Shown: positions 43,294 through 54,411, counted from the stretch's first letter. The stretch is 64,000 bases of DNA from Microtetraspora niveoalba (GCF_001570405.1 NZ_BBYM01000032.1:53188-117187); one strand, 5' to 3'. Numbers and translations are program-made. The notes: generated by a model from the letters alone, not told the origin.

Positions 43294-46200
43294 ATGGAGT
43301 TTCGAGTACTGGGGCCGCTTGAGGTCACGGTCGCCGACGGCCATCTGAACCTGGGGGGAAGCAGGCAGCAGGCGGTGCTGGCCCTCATGGTGATGGAACC
43401 CAACCGGATGGTCACGATGGGCCGCCTCATGGAGGCGCTCTACGGCGACAGTCCACCGACGACGTCGCGTTCCCAGGTGCAGATCTGCATCTCCTCGCTT
43501 CGCCGCATGTTCGCCAAGTCCGGCGCGCCGAAACTGATCACCACACAGCCGCGGGGGTACGTGCTGTGGGTCGACAACGACCAGATCGACTCCCAGCGCT
43601 TCGAGCGGCTCACCACCCAGGCCCGACAGTCCCGCGACGCGGGCGACGCCGAGCAGGCCGTACGGCAATTCCGGCAGGCGCTGGCGCTGTGGCGCGGCCC
43701 GGCGCTCGAAGGCATCGACAGCAGGCTCGTGCAGTCGGCGGCCGGTCGGCTCAACGAGACCCGGATCACCGCCAACGAGGACTGCGTGCAGCTCGAGCTC
43801 GACCTCGGCCGCCACCACGAACTCGTCGCCGAGCTGACCGACCTGGTCGAGGAGCACCCGCTGCGCGAGCGGCTGCGCGGCCAGCTCATGCTCGCGCTCT
43901 ACCGGTCGGGACGGCAGGCGGAGGCGCTCCAGGTCTACCGGATCGCCCGCCGTACGATGATCGAGGAACTCGGCATCGAGCCGGACGAGCAGCTCCAGCA
44001 GTTGGAGCACGCCATCCTCACCTCCAGCGAGAAGCTGGCCGCGCCACCGGCCCCGGCCGCGATCCGGCTCCAGGCGCCCGCCGTGCCCGCCCCGGAGCTG
44101 CCGCTCCTCCAGCCCTCTCACGTGGTCGTGCCGCGGATGTTGCCCGCCGACACCGCCGACTTCACCGGCCGGACCAAGCAGGTGGACGAGATCCACCAGT
44201 ACCTCATGCGCGACGCCGACGACCCGGCCCGCTTCGCCATCCCCATCATCGGGATCTCCGGCAAACCCGGGATCGGCAAGAGCACGATCGCCGTACACGC
44301 CGCGCACAGCATCGCCGAGCGCTACCCCGACGGTCAGCTCTATGCCGACCTGCACGGCGGCGCCTCCCGCTCGGTCGGCCCGATGCACGTGCTCGGGCGC
44401 TTCCTGCGGGCGCTCGGAGCCACGGGCAGCGCCATCCCCGACAGCCTCGACGAGCGCGCCGAGATGTACCGGAACCTGCTCGCCAACCGCAAGATGCTGG
44501 TCGTGCTCGACGACGCGGGCAGTGAGGGCCAGGTACTGCCGCTGCTGCCCGGCGAGCCGACGTGCGCCGTCATCCTCACCAGCCGCAGCCGGCTGGCGGG
44601 CCTGGCGGGCGCGCTCCACATCGAGATCGACGTGTTCGACACGGAGCAGTCGATCGCCCTGCTGTCGCGCATCGCCGGGGCCGAGCGCGTGCAGTCGGAG
44701 CCGGAGTCGGCCGCGTCGCTGGCCCGGTTGTGCGGTCAGCTGCCGCTCGCGCTGCGCATCGCCGGCACCCGGCTGTCGGCCCGACCGCACTGGAGCGTCG
44801 AGCAGCTCGCCGAGCGCCTGGAGGACGAGACCCGGCGGCTCGACGAGCTCAAGCACGGCGGGATGGGGATCAGGGCCAGCATCTCCATGACGTACGAGAG
44901 CACCAGTGAGGAGGCCAAGCAGCTCTTCCGGCGGCTGGCCATCCTGGATTTCGCGGCGTTCTCGCCCTGGGTGAGCGCCGCGCTGCTCGACCGGCCGCTG
45001 CACAAGGCACAGGACCTCCTCGACGATCTCGCCGACGCCCAGCTCATCGAGACCATCGGCGTGGGTCGCGGCGTGCACAGCCAGTACCGCTTCCACGACC
45101 TCATCCGGGTCTTCGCCCGCGAGCAGCTCGCCGCGACCGAACCCGCGACCGAGCGCAAGGCCGCACTCGGCCGGGCGCTGGGCGCCCTGCTGTTCCTGGC
45201 CGAGGCGGCGCACCATATGGAGTACGGCGGCGACTACGTGCAGATCCACAGCAACGCCTCCCGCTGGCCCCTGCCCTCCGCCCTGGTCGACCAGATCGTG
45301 AGCGCCCCGCTCTTCTGGTACGAGCAGGAGCGGCTGACCCTGGTCAGCGGCATCCGCCACGCCGCCCAGGCCGGGTTCGTCGAACTGGCGTGGGACCTGG
45401 CGATCAGCACGGTGACGTTGTTCGAGTCGCGTGAGTACCTGGATGACTGGCGCGACACTCACAAGATCGCTCTGGCGGCCGCCAGGCGGGCCGGCGACGT
45501 GCGCGGCCAGGCCGCCATGCTGTACTCGCTGGGGTCGCTCTACATCGCCGAGCAGCGCTTCGCCGAGGCGCGCGACAACTTCGACTCCGCGGTCGCCCTG
45601 TTCGAGGAGGTCGGCGACGACCAGGGGATCGCGCTGGTGATCCGCAACGTCGCCCTGGTCGACCGGATGACCGGCCGCTTCGAGGAGGCGGCCGTCCACA
45701 ACGAGCAGGCGCTGAAGATCTTCCGTAAGACCGGCGACCGGATCGCCGCCGCGTACGTGATCAACAATCTGGCGCAGCTCCGGCTGGAGACCGACGATCT
45801 CCACGGCGCCCGGGAGCTGCTGGGCGAGGCGCTGAAGCTGAGCCAGGAGGGCGGCAGCCGCCGCGTGGAGGCCCAGGTACTGCACGGGATGGGCCACATG
45901 CTCCTGGAGTCCGGCGACCTCGTAGGGGCGCTCAAGGTCTTCGAGCAGGCTCGGGCCGTGGTGCGCGACATGGGCGACCGGACCGGCGAGGCGTACGCCC
46001 TGCAGGGGCTCGGCCTCGCCCAGCTGCGCCTCGGCAAGCACGAGTTGGCCGAGATCACCCTGCGCCACGCGCTGACGCTCGCCGGCACCGCCAACCACCG
46101 GTTGGCCGAGGGCCGGATCAAGTTCGCCCTGGGCGAGCTGGCGCTGGCCCGCAAGCGCCCGGACGACAGTCTCCCCCACCTGCTCGGCGCTCTCGCCCTG

Positions 46201-46377
46201 TTCCAGGGGATGAACGCGACGCTGTACCGGATCAGAACCCTGATCATGCTGGGGGACGCGCATCTGGCGGCGGGTGACGCCGCGTCCGCGCGGGATGCGC
46301 TCGCCGAAGCGCACGCCCTACGCGACAAGCTCGGCTCCCCGACCGGCGAGCGGCCGCGGAAGCCCGGCGGGTCGTAG
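43294..46377 (+). CDS. AfsR-like SARP regulator (SARP-NB-ARC-TPR)
   Basis: A 1027-residue regulator starting at ATG 43294 behind GGAG. Residues 1-90 are the OmpR-type winged helix of SARPs (MEFRVLGPLEVTV start) and 95-240 the BTAD domain. A NB-ARC ATPase follows, with P-loop GKPGIGKST near 325, and the C-terminal third is made of TPR repeats. AfsR-type SARPs bind direct repeats at biosynthetic promoters and activate them; the ATPase and TPR parts modulate this. Its place between the sugar/export genes and the carboxylase/PKS genes makes it the probable pathway activator of cluster B. Confidence 0.95.
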   Translation: MEFRVLGPLEVTVADGHLNLGGSRQQAVLALMVMEPNRMVTMGRLMEALYGDSPPTTSRSQVQICISSLRRMFAKSGAPKLITTQPRGYVLWVDNDQIDSQRFERLTTQARQSRDAGDAEQAVRQFRQALALWRGPALEGIDSRLVQSAAGRLNETRITANEDCVQLELDLGRHHELVAELTDLVEEHPLRERLRGQLMLALYRSGRQAEALQVYRIARRTMIEELGIEPDEQLQQLEHAILTSSEKLAAPPAPAAIRLQAPAVPAPELPLLQPSHVVVPRMLPADTADFTGRTKQVDEIHQYLMRDADDPARFAIPIIGISGKPGIGKSTIAVHAAHSIAERYPDGQLYADLHGGASRSVGPMHVLGRFLRALGATGSAIPDSLDERAEMYRNLLANRKMLVVLDDAGSEGQVLPLLPGEPTCAVILTSRSRLAGLAGALHIEIDVFDTEQSIALLSRIAGAERVQSEPESAASLARLCGQLPLALRIAGTRLSARPHWSVEQLAERLEDETRRLDELKHGGMGIRASISMTYESTSEEAKQLFRRLAILDFAAFSPWVSAALLDRPLHKAQDLLDDLADAQLIETIGVGRGVHSQYRFHDLIRVFAREQLAATEPATERKAALGRALGALLFLAEAAHHMEYGGDYVQIHSNASRWPLPSALVDQIVSAPLFWYEQERLTLVSGIRHAAQAGFVELAWDLAISTVTLFESREYLDDWRDTHKIALAAARRAGDVRGQAAMLYSLGSLYIAEQRFAEARDNFDSAVALFEEVGDDQGIALVIRNVALVDRMTGRFEEAAVHNEQALKIFRKTGDRIAAAYVINNLAQLRLETDDLHGARELLGEALKLSQEGGSRRVEAQVLHGMGHMLLESGDLVGALKVFEQARAVVRDMGDRTGEAYALQGLGLAQLRLGKHELAEITLRHALTLAGTANHRLAEGRIKFALGELALARKRPDDSLPHLLGALALFQGMNATLYRIRTLIMLGDAHLAAGDAASARDALAEAHALRDKLGSPTGERPRKPGGS

Positions 46378-46480
46378 GGGTTCTAGGGGATAGGCGCGGC
46401 GGAGCGGGGTCGTCAGCATGGAATCACGGACCGCAAGGCCAAGGTGCCGGACCAGTCTCCAGGTGTAAGGAGTCCTGACC

Positions 46481-46735
46481 ATGCGAACGAACATCGCCAC
46501 CGCTTTCCAGATGGATGCCGCCCCGGACATCGCCGTTCAGGACGGGCTGGTCGACGTCGTCCTGCGAGGCGGTCCCGCGGACTTCCCCTGTCGGATGCGG
46601 GTGGAACTGCGGTCGGCCGCCACCGGCAAGGTGAAGATCCTCAGCCGGGGCGGCTACGAGCAGTTCGAGCGGATCGAGTCCGACGAGGCGGAGTGGGTCT
46701 TCCGCTGGACCATGCGCACCGAGATCGCCGAGTGA
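46481..46735 (+). CDS. DUF5988-family small protein
   Basis: An 84-residue protein with VVLRGGPADFP, KVKILSRGGYEQFER and the ending FRWTMRTEIAE, which match the DUF5988 group as I remember it. These small proteins are frequent in actinomycete PKS/NRPS clusters, often near SARP or PPTase genes, but their role is unknown. It lies 103 bases after the SARP gene and upstream of the PPTase on the same strand. Start ATG 46481 follows AAGGAG. Confidence 0.75.
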   Translation: MRTNIATAFQMDAAPDIAVQDGLVDVVLRGGPADFPCRMRVELRSAATGKVKILSRGGYEQFERIESDEAEWVFRWTMRTEIAE

Positions 46736-47040
46736 CTCACCCCTACGCCCCTTAACCGCAGGTCGCGGACCCGAGACCGGGCTCGCGAAGGTTCTCCCCC
46801 ACCTCCGGTTTTCCTACTCTCGCAAGTGTGAGCACTGCCAAGACGACCCCTTCCGCCCGCCGGGACTCTCCCAGCGGGCGGCTTCGGCGCGGGCGGAGGA
46901 GGCCGGGATCGTCCGCACCGGCGAGTTCTTCCTCCCTCCGGACCCGTACAGGTCTCCCTCGGTTACCCGCGCGAGCGGAAACAGCGGCAGTCGCGTCCAC
47001 GCCCGCTGCTGCGGAGCATCCTTCCCGCGGAGGAATCGTC
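46736..47040. other. Intergenic stretch before the PPTase gene
   Basis: 305 bases. The PPTase frame stays open back to 46828, but that part is Arg/Ser/Pro-rich and unlike the family, so I treat it as non-coding. It may hold a promoter. Confidence 0.45.
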
Positions 47041-47748
47041 ATGATCGAGCTGATCCTGCCCCCGTACGTCGTGGCCGCCGACACCTGCGAGGAGTTCCTG
47101 GACGGCGCCTTGTTCCCCGAGGAGGAGGCGATCATCTCGCGCTCGGTGGACAAGCGGCGCAGGGAGTTCACGACGGCCCGCGTGTGCGCCCGCGACGCCC
47201 TGCGCATGCTGGGCCGTCCCGCCACGGCTATCCTCCCCGGCGTGCGTGGGGAGCCGCTGTGGCCGGACGGGATCGCCGGGAGCATCACCCACTGCGCCGG
47301 CTACCGGGGCGCGGTTCTCGGGACGAGGTCCGAGGTCGTCGCGATCGGCATCGACGCCGAGCAGAACGCGCCGCTGCCCAACGGCGTGCTGGCCGCCATC
47401 GGACTGGCGGAGGAACGGCGGCTCGTCCGCGAGCTGCTTCGGGAGCACCCGTCGATCCGCTGGGACCGGTTGCTGTTCAGCACCAAGGAGTCGGTGTACA
47501 AGGCGTGGTTCCCGCTGGTGAACAGGTGGCTGAGCTTCGAGGACGCGCTGATCGACATCGACCCGCTCAGGGGGGTCTTCTCCGCGCAGCTGCTGGTCAC
47601 CGGGCCACGCGTCAACGGGCAGCGGATGGACGTGTTCTCCGGGCGGTGGCTGGTGCAGAACGGGCTCATCCTGACCGCGATCGTCATTCCCGCCGTGATG
47701 CCCGCGGCACCGGCCATGAGCGGCCGCTCCGGTTACTCGGGGGGTTGA
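47041..47748 (+). CDS. 4'-phosphopantetheinyl transferase (Sfp/EntD type)
   Basis: A 235-residue PPTase starting at ATG 47041 behind GGAGGA. It has GSITHCAGYRGAV, the Mg-binding AIGIDAEQN and the FSTKESVYKAWFPL motif (WxxKEA-like), in EntD order. It converts apo-carrier proteins to the active form using coenzyme A. In this cluster it should serve the PKS ACPs, and could also serve the carriers of the hydrazine cluster, which has no PPTase of its own in view. Confidence 0.95.
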   Translation: MIELILPPYVVAADTCEEFLDGALFPEEEAIISRSVDKRRREFTTARVCARDALRMLGRPATAILPGVRGEPLWPDGIAGSITHCAGYRGAVLGTRSEVVAIGIDAEQNAPLPNGVLAAIGLAEERRLVRELLREHPSIRWDRLLFSTKESVYKAWFPLVNRWLSFEDALIDIDPLRGVFSAQLLVTGPRVNGQRMDVFSGRWLVQNGLILTAIVIPAVMPAAPAMSGRSGYSGG

Positions 47749-47771
47749 GCGGCCGCGGAGGTCGTTCCGAG

Positions 47772-47813
47772 ACGAGCGAACCCGGCCCCCTTGACGGGGC
47801 CGGGTTCGCTCGT
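47772..47813. terminator. Bidirectional terminator hairpin
   Basis: A perfect 18-bp stem (47772-47789 with 47796-47813) with a six-base loop lies between the convergent PPTase and carboxylase genes. It begins 23 bases after the PPTase stop and ends 8 bases from the carboxylase stop, so it probably serves both. Confidence 0.8.
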
Positions 47814-47821
47814 ATCGCGGG

Positions 47822-49591
47822 TCAGACGTCCTTGATCTCGCAGATGACAGTGCCGGACGTGACACTCTGCCCCACAGTCGAGGCGAGCCCGGAGATCACC
47901 CCGGTTTTGTGGGCGGTGAGCGGCTGCTCCATCTTCATCGCCTCCAGCACCACGACGGTGTCCCCCGCCGTGACAGCGGCCCCGTCGGCGGCGACGACCT
48001 TGACGATGGTGCCCTGCATGGGGCTGACCAGGGTGTCTCCCCCGGTGAGGGTGCGCACGCCGGTCGCGCCCGGGCGGCGCGGCGCCTTGCGCTGCCCGGC
48101 GTCGGCGGCGACCTTCACCCGGTGGGTGCGCAGCGACGCCGGCAGCACGACCTCCAGCCGCCGGCCGCCGACCTCGACGGTGACGCGCTCGCGCGGCGTG
48201 GGCTCGGGCGCCGGGACGGCGTCGGGCCCGGGGGCGATCGGGGTGGCGAACTCGGTCTCGATCCAGCGGGTGTGCACGGAGAACGGCTCGGCCGTGAAGG
48301 CGGGATCGGCCACGACCGCCCGATGGAACGGCAGCACGGTCGGCAGGCCCTCGACGGCGAGCTCGGCCAGGGCGCGGCGGGCCCGGCGCAGGGCCTGCGC
48401 CCGGTCGGCGCCGGTGACCACGAGCTTGGCGATCAAGGAGTCGAAGGACCCCGGCACGGCCTGTCCGGCGGCGTATCCGGCGTCGAGCCGTACGCCGGGA
48501 CCGCCCGGCGCGCGCAGCTCGGTGATGAGGCCGGGGGTCGGCAGGAAACCCCGCCCCGGATCCTCGGCGTTGATGCGGAACTCCATCGAGTGCCCGCGCA
48601 GCGGCGGGTCACCGTAGCCGAGCGGCTCGCCCGCGGCGATCCTGAACATCTCGCTGACCAGGTCGATGCCGGTGACCTCCTCGGTCACCGGGTGCTCGAC
48701 CTGCAGGCGGGTGTTGACCTCCAGGAACGAGATGCCGCCGTCCGCGCCGACCAGGAACTCGCAGGTCCCGGCGCCGACGTAGCCGGCCTCACGCAGGATC
48801 GCCTTCGAGCTCTCGTAGAGCAGCGCGGTCTGCCCGGCGGTGAGGAAGGGCGCGGGGGCCTCCTCGACGAGCTTCTGGTGGCGGCGCTGGAGCGAGCAGT
48901 CCCTGGTGCCGAGCACGACGACGTTTCCGTAGGCGTCGGCCAGGCACTGGGTCTCGACGTGCCGGGGCCGGTCGAGGTAGCGCTCGACGAAGCACTCCCC
49001 CCGCCCGAACGCGGCCGAGGCCTCGCGCACGGCCGAGTCGTACAGGTCGGGGATCTCCGCCAGGGTGCGGGCCACCTTCAGGCCACGCCCGCCGCCGCCG
49101 AAGGCCGCCTTTATCGCCACGGGAAGCCCGTGCTCGGCGGCGAATTCCTGTACCTCCAGCGCGTCGGCGACGGGCTCCGCCGTACCGGCGACCAGGGGCG
49201 CGCCGACACGCTGGGCGATCCGCCGAGCCTCCACCTTGTCGCCGAGCGCGGCGATGGCCGCGGGCGGCGGGCCGATCCACACGAGGCCCGCGTCGATGAC
49301 GGCCTGGGCGAAGGCGGCGTTCTCCGCGAGGAAACCGTAGCCGGGGTGCACGGCGTCGGCACCCGAGCGCACCGCGACCTCGAGCAGCCGGGCGACGTTG
49401 AGGTAGGTCTCGGCCGGGCTCTCCCCGCCTACGGCGAACGCCTCGTCGCACAGGGCGACGTGCATCGCGTCCGCGTCCTGGTCGGCGTAGACGGCGACGC
49501 TCTTCAACCCCTCGTCGGCGCAGGCGCGCGCGATCCGCACGGCGATCTCGCCCCGGTTGGCGATGAGGATCTTGCTGAGTTGACGTTTCAT
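47822..49591 (-). CDS. Acyl-CoA carboxylase alpha subunit (biotin carboxylase-BCCP)
   Basis: A 589-residue protein, the length of actinobacterial AccA. The biotin carboxylase part starts [17 protein letters not shown], with the ATP-grasp Gly loop ([11 protein letters not shown]) and the [14 protein letters not shown] motif. The C-terminal biotin carrier has EAMKMEQ, with the biotinylated Lys. ATG 49591 overlaps the epsilon stop by four bases. With the beta and epsilon subunits upstream it carboxylates acyl-CoAs to give malonyl- or alkylmalonyl-CoA, here presumably for the PKS. Confidence 0.96.
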   Translation of the reverse strand: MKRQLSKILIANRGEIAVRIARACADEGLKSVAVYADQDADAMHVALCDEAFAVGGESPAETYLNVARLLEVAVRSGADAVHPGYGFLAENAAFAQAVIDAGLVWIGPPPAAIAALGDKVEARRIAQRVGAPLVAGTAEPVADALEVQEFAAEHGLPVAIKAAFGGGGRGLKVARTLAEIPDLYDSAVREASAAFGRGECFVERYLDRPRHVETQCLADAYGNVVVLGTRDCSLQRRHQKLVEEAPAPFLTAGQTALLYESSKAILREAGYVGAGTCEFLVGADGGISFLEVNTRLQVEHPVTEEVTGIDLVSEMFRIAAGEPLGYGDPPLRGHSMEFRINAEDPGRGFLPTPGLITELRAPGGPGVRLDAGYAAGQAVPGSFDSLIAKLVVTGADRAQALRRARRALAELAVEGLPTVLPFHRAVVADPAFTAEPFSVHTRWIETEFATPIAPGPDAVPAPEPTPRERVTVEVGGRRLEVVLPASLRTHRVKVAADAGQRKAPRRPGATGVRTLTGGDTLVSPMQGTIVKVVAADGAAVTAGDTVVVLEAMKMEQPLTAHKTGVISGLASTVGQSVTSGTVICEIKDV

Positions 49592-49794
49592 GAGAGCCTT
49601 CGCAGGATGGACGGCGTTGACCAGGAGCGGGGGGATCGGTGGCCGAAGGGCCGCCATCCGGGGGGCCACGCGGCGAGCGGCGGGGCGGCCGCCTCCGTCA
49701 GCAGGAGCAACGCGCAGGCCAGGGCGGCGAGCTCCTCCTCCGTAGGCGTACCGCGGACGATCCGCAGCGAGAGCGAGTCCTCGGCGTCGTCCAT
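49588..49794 (-). CDS. Acyl-CoA carboxylase epsilon subunit
   Basis: A 68-residue protein. Its N-terminal [20 protein letters not shown] is the conserved epsilon-subunit motif. The small subunit stabilises the beta-alpha complex in actinobacteria. ATG 49794 shares a base with the beta stop and its own stop overlaps the alpha start, so the three subunits are translationally coupled. Confidence 0.92.
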   Translation of the reverse strand: MDDAEDSLSLRIVRGTPTEEELAALACALLLLTEAAAPPLAAWPPGWRPFGHRSPRSWSTPSILRRLS

Positions 49795-51404
49795 CACATC
49801 GGCGGGTTTCCGTGCTTGCGCTGGGGCGCCAGCGCGTGCTTGGCCCGCAGCAGGCCGAGCGAGCGGATGATGACCGCCCGGCTCTCGCGCGGGTCGATGA
49901 CGTCGTCGACGAGGCCCCGTTCGGCCGCGTAGTAGGGGTGCATGAGGGTGGTGCGGTACTCCTCGACCTTCTTGGCATGCTGCTCGGCCGGATCCTGCGC
50001 CGCGGCGATCTCGCGGCGGAAGATGATGTTGGCCGCGCCTTCGGCGCCCATGACGGCGATCTCGTTCGTCGGCCACGCGAAGGACAGGTCGGCGCCGATC
50101 GAGCGGGAGTCCATGACGATGTACGCACCGCCGTACGCCTTGCGGACGATCACCTGGATCCGTGGCACGCTGGCCGCGCAGTAGGCGTAGAGCAGCTTGG
50201 CGCCGTGCCGGATGATGCCGTTGTGCTCCTGGTCCGCGCCCGGCAGGAAGCCGGGCACGTCGACCAGGCTGACCAGCGGGATGTTGAACGCGTCGCACAT
50301 CTGGATGAAGCGGGCGCCCTTCTCGGAGGCCTTGATGTCGAGCACGCCGGCGAGGCGGTTCGGCTGGTTGGCGACGATGCCGGTGACGTGGCCGTCGAAC
50401 CTGGCCAGGCCGCAGATGAGGTTGTCCGCCCAGCCGCCGTGGAACTCGAAGAAGTCGCCGTCGTCCACGATCTCCTCGATGACCTGGGCCATGTCGTAGG
50501 ACTGGGCGGGATCGGCCGGGACGAGGTCGAGCAGGCGGTCGTTCGACCGGTCCGGAGGGTCGGTGGCGACGATCGAGGGAGGCAGCTCCTGGTAGTTGGA
50601 CGGCAGCAGGGACAGCAGGTAACGCACGTCCTCCAGGCACGAGACCTCGTCGCGGTAGACGAACCCGGCCACACCCGACAGGGTGCCGTGCACGCCGGCG
50701 CCGCCGAGCGCGTCCTGGCTGATCTCCTCGCCTGTGACCGCCTTGACGACGTCGGGCCCGGTGATGAACATCTGCGCGGTGCCCTGGACCATGAAGACGA
50801 AGTCGGTGAGCGCCGGCGAATAGGCGGCGCCGCCGGCGCACGGGCCGAGCATGACGCTGATCTGCGGGATGGCACCGGACATGCGCACGTTGCGGGTGAA
50901 GATGCCGCCGTACCCGGCCAGCGCGGTGACCCCCTCCTGGATGCGGGCCCCCGCGCCGTCGTTGAGGCTGATCAGCGGCACTCCGGCGGCCTCGGCGAGA
51001 TCCATCGCCTTGTGGATCTTCGTGGCGTGGGCCTCGCCGAGCGCTCCGCCGAAGATGCGGAAGTCGTGCGCGTACACGATGACGTCGCGGCCCTCGACCT
51101 TGCCCCAGCCCGCCACGACCCCGTCGGTGTGCGGGCGCTTGTGCTCGAGTCCGAAGCCTGTCGCGCGGTGCCGCCGGAACGGCTCGATCTCGACGAACGA
51201 CCCGGGGTCGAGCAGGGTGTCGAGCCGTTCCCGGACGGTGAGCTTGCCCTTGGCGTGCTGGCGCCGGGTCGCCTCCGGGTCGGGCCCGCTGCGTGCGCTC
51301 TCCCTGATCAGCGCCAGCTCGGCCACTCGGTCCCGCATCGTCTCGACCGGCAGGTCAGCCCGCCTCAGAGTGGCGATCGGCGCCGGTCTCTCCTGTATGT
51401 GCAT
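49794..51404 (-). CDS. Acyl-CoA carboxylase beta subunit 1 (carboxyltransferase)
   Basis: A 536-residue crotonase-fold carboxyltransferase with [31 protein letters not shown] and [27 protein letters not shown]. In the specificity loop it reads [10 protein letters not shown]: Ile at the site which in Streptomyces separates acetyl-CoA carboxylases (Ile) from propionyl-CoA carboxylases (Asp). This predicts use of acetyl-CoA or a broad range of acyl-CoAs. It is the first gene of the beta-epsilon-alpha operon and lies 17 bases downstream of the LAL regulator. Confidence 0.96.
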   Translation of the reverse strand: MHIQERPAPIATLRRADLPVETMRDRVAELALIRESARSGPDPEATRRQHAKGKLTVRERLDTLLDPGSFVEIEPFRRHRATGFGLEHKRPHTDGVVAGWGKVEGRDVIVYAHDFRIFGGALGEAHATKIHKAMDLAEAAGVPLISLNDGAGARIQEGVTALAGYGGIFTRNVRMSGAIPQISVMLGPCAGGAAYSPALTDFVFMVQGTAQMFITGPDVVKAVTGEEISQDALGGAGVHGTLSGVAGFVYRDEVSCLEDVRYLLSLLPSNYQELPPSIVATDPPDRSNDRLLDLVPADPAQSYDMAQVIEEIVDDGDFFEFHGGWADNLICGLARFDGHVTGIVANQPNRLAGVLDIKASEKGARFIQMCDAFNIPLVSLVDVPGFLPGADQEHNGIIRHGAKLLYAYCAASVPRIQVIVRKAYGGAYIVMDSRSIGADLSFAWPTNEIAVMGAEGAANIIFRREIAAAQDPAEQHAKKVEEYRTTLMHPYYAAERGLVDDVIDPRESRAVIIRSLGLLRAKHALAPQRKHGNPPM

Positions 51405-51421
51405 GCGATACCTCCGGTCGT

Positions 51422-54262
51422 TCAGGTGGTGACATGGCTGCCGAACTCGAGACTGGGCGGGAGGTCCGCGCGCCGGGTGATGTTCAGCTTCCGGTAGGTC
51501 CGGGTCAGGTGCTGCTCCACCGTGCTGACCGTGATGTAGAGCTTCGCGGCGATCTCACGGTTGGTGTATCCGGCAGCCGCAAGGACGGCCACGCGCCGCT
51601 CGGAGTCGCTGAGCACCGCGCTCAGTCCGCGCTCGGCCCGCACGGCCTTCTCCTCGCCCTCCTCCCTGCCGAACAGGGCCCTGCTGAGCGGCTCCGCCTG
51701 GCATTCCTGGGCGAGGCCGAGCGCCCGGCCCGCGATCATCCCGGCCCGGCGGTACTCACCGAGCTCCTGGTAGGCCTCGACCAGGTCGAGCAGGGTCCTG
51801 GCCAGCTCGTATCGGTCACCGCTCGCCTGGAGCATCTCGGCCGACTGGCGCAGCAACATCGGGCGGTGCCGGGCCTCGCTCCCCGCCGCGGCGAGCATCC
51901 GCATCGCCATGCCGTGCACCCGCGGCGAGCTCGGCCCGCACCGGCGGAGCTGATCCTCGACGAGCTGCTGGGCCTGCTCGGCCCGGCCGATGCGCAGGCA
52001 CGCCTCCGCCGCGTCGACCCGCCACGGGATCAGGCCGGGCAGGTCGATCTCCCACTTGCGGATCAGCTCACCGCAGATCTGGAAGTCGCGCAGGGCGAGT
52101 CCCGGCTGGTCGGCGGCCAGGCTGTAGCGCCCTCTGGCGTACAGGTAGTGCAGCCCGTAGCGGGTCTCGAACATGGCGTCGGGGACGGGCCGGTCGAGGT
52201 ACTCGCCGGCGTCGTTGCGTCCCATCGCCGTGACGGCCGTGATCAGGCTGCTCAGCGGGCCGCCGACGGCGACCCCCCAACTGCCCATGGGAATGGTCTC
52301 CAGGGCCTGCCGGGCGTGGTGTTCGGCGCCGGGCATGTCGCCCTGCCGTACCGCGATCTCCGCCCGGATCGCGTCGAGCCGCGCCTGACGGCTGGGGGCC
52401 ATGCGGGTGGACGCCTCGGCGGCGAACAGGTCGCACCAAGGGGCGGCCTTGTCGGGCCGGCCCGCGTAGGTGAGGGCGAGCAGGGCGCTCTCGACGGTGT
52501 CGAGCGACATCTCGTCGAGGCGGCAGCCTCGCAGGATCCGGTCGACGCCCTCCACCAGCTGCTCGCGCGGCCCCTTGGTGAGGACCTCGGAGAGCGCCGT
52601 GGTGGCCTCCAGGCGGCGGTGGGTGGCGACGGAGACGGCCGCCGAACGCACCGGCTCGGCGAACAGGCCGCGACGGCGCGCGGAGGCCTGGTTGTCGCCG
52701 TCCTCGTCACCGGCCTCCACCTGCTCCGCCGCTCGCAGCTCGGCGAGGAAAGCCGGGTAGGTGGCGCGCAGCCACGGCCGGACGACCGCCAGCTCGGCGG
52801 AGGCTTCGGCGTCGCCGGGGTTGACGGTGGCGGCGAGGTGCTCCAGCACCTCACGGGCGTCAGCCGTACGGCCGTGCCAGAACAACGCGCGGGCGAGCAC
52901 GGCGGCGTCCCCGCCACGGAGCTGGCCGCGTTGCATGGCGTCGGACAACTCGGCCAGGTGCGCGGCGGGCGCCCCGGGGTTGATCCGCCACTCGGCGCGC
53001 ACCAGCATCGTGATGATCTGCGCCCGGTGCTGCTCGTCGGCGCACTCCTTCCAGGCCAGCCGCAGGTAGGCGACGGCGGCCGTCACCTTGCCCTCGCGGA
53101 GGGCGTCGCGGGCGGCGTCCTCCAGCACGGAGACGACCCAGGGGGCGCCGACGTGGCCGGCCTCCAGCAGGTGGTCGGCGATGGTCGAGGCGGCGGCTCC
53201 GCTGTCGCGGCCCAGCTCGGCCGCGCCGCGGTGCAGGTCCGCTCGCTCCTGCGAGTCCAGTTCGGCCAGTACGGCGGAGCGGGCGACTTCGTGGCGGAAG
53301 GACCCCATGGACAGCAGCCCGGCCCCGGCCAGGGAGTGCAGCGACTGGCCGACCTCGGTCGGGTTGAGCCCGAGGAGCCGGGGCAGCGGCTCCGGCTCGC
53401 CGAGTACGGCCAGGCCGCGGGCGACGCGCATGGCCTGGGGATCGCCCCTGAGCAGGCAGGACAGGACGGCCTGGCCGTACCGGTCGGCGGGAACGAGCTC
53501 GGCGGGAGGCGCGCCGTCGGTACGGGCCGCCGCCTGGTAGTCCTCGGCCAGGCCGTCCAGCAGCAGCGGGTTGCCGCCGCTGAGCGCGTACCACTCGGCG
53601 GCGAAGCGGTCCGCGGGACCGCGGCCGAGCCGAGCGGTGACCAGTTCGGCCACGCCGGCCCTCGACAGCGGCTCCAGGTGGATGCGGCGGGCGTGCGGCT
53701 GACGCAGCAGCTCGGTCTGGAAGAACGTTTCGGTGTAGCGGCCGTGGTCGGAGTGGCCGAAGACGGCGGCGATGCGGGCGAAGCGCACCCGCCGGGCCAG
53801 GTAGGCCAGACAGAGCAGCGACATCCGGTCGGCGTGGTGCACGTCGTCGACGACGATGAGCAGCGGGTAGCGTTCCGACAGGTCCAGCAGCACGGTGCAG
53901 AGCGCGTGCACGATCTGCGCGTCGACGGGCTCCAGGACCGCGGCCCCGGGGTCGGCGTGGATGGAGGCGGCGCTCTCCGCCAGGAGCGCCATCGCCCGCT
54001 CGCGTTCCTCGGCGATGAGCGGCGCGTCCTGCATGAGCTGGCCGATCACCCCGAGGGGCAGGTCCTGCTCGACCGCCGAGGCCATCGCCACCACGGGAAG
54101 CGCGCCCAGCTCCACGACCCGGTCGGCGAACGTGTGCAGCAGCTCGCTCTTGCCCGTCGCGACGGTCCCGGTCAGCAGCGCGACGCGGCCCTTGCCGCCG
54201 AGCGCGTCGGCCACCAGCCCCTCAAGGGCGGCACATGCCTCATCCCTCTCTACCAGCCCCAT
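51422..54262 (-). CDS. LuxR-family LAL transcriptional regulator
   Basis: A 946-residue LAL protein. Walker A (LTGTVATGKSELL) lies near residue 35, Walker B-like LLIVVDDVHHADR follows, with a long helical middle. The C-terminal LuxR helix-turn-helix is YTNREIAAKLYITVSTVEQHL. Three ATGs in a row (54268, 54265, 54262) follow GAGGAGG; the last has the best spacing. LAL proteins such as PikD activate macrolide clusters. Its position directly ahead of the carboxylase operon suggests it regulates cluster B together with the SARP. Confidence 0.94.
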   Translation of the reverse strand: MGLVERDEACAALEGLVADALGGKGRVALLTGTVATGKSELLHTFADRVVELGALPVVAMASAVEQDLPLGVIGQLMQDAPLIAEERERAMALLAESAASIHADPGAAVLEPVDAQIVHALCTVLLDLSERYPLLIVVDDVHHADRMSLLCLAYLARRVRFARIAAVFGHSDHGRYTETFFQTELLRQPHARRIHLEPLSRAGVAELVTARLGRGPADRFAAEWYALSGGNPLLLDGLAEDYQAAARTDGAPPAELVPADRYGQAVLSCLLRGDPQAMRVARGLAVLGEPEPLPRLLGLNPTEVGQSLHSLAGAGLLSMGSFRHEVARSAVLAELDSQERADLHRGAAELGRDSGAAASTIADHLLEAGHVGAPWVVSVLEDAARDALREGKVTAAVAYLRLAWKECADEQHRAQIITMLVRAEWRINPGAPAAHLAELSDAMQRGQLRGGDAAVLARALFWHGRTADAREVLEHLAATVNPGDAEASAELAVVRPWLRATYPAFLAELRAAEQVEAGDEDGDNQASARRRGLFAEPVRSAAVSVATHRRLEATTALSEVLTKGPREQLVEGVDRILRGCRLDEMSLDTVESALLALTYAGRPDKAAPWCDLFAAEASTRMAPSRQARLDAIRAEIAVRQGDMPGAEHHARQALETIPMGSWGVAVGGPLSSLITAVTAMGRNDAGEYLDRPVPDAMFETRYGLHYLYARGRYSLAADQPGLALRDFQICGELIRKWEIDLPGLIPWRVDAAEACLRIGRAEQAQQLVEDQLRRCGPSSPRVHGMAMRMLAAAGSEARHRPMLLRQSAEMLQASGDRYELARTLLDLVEAYQELGEYRRAGMIAGRALGLAQECQAEPLSRALFGREEGEEKAVRAERGLSAVLSDSERRVAVLAAAGYTNREIAAKLYITVSTVEQHLTRTYRKLNITRRADLPPSLEFGSHVTT

Positions 54263-54411
54263 CATCATCCTCCTCGCTGAGGAACCTCATTTCTCGGACA
54301 CTTCGGACATTAGGGGTCGTCATTTTCCGGGCGGTATCGCGCCGCTATCAGCGGCCCGCGTCCCTCCCCTACGGCAGCGCCAGGGGTTGTCCGGGTGTCA
54401 TCGGCCGGAGG

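Noticed and set aside
43225..46314. Minus-strand open frame of about 1000 codons opposite the SARP
   Set aside because: Shadow of the AfsR-like gene; no recognisable sequence.
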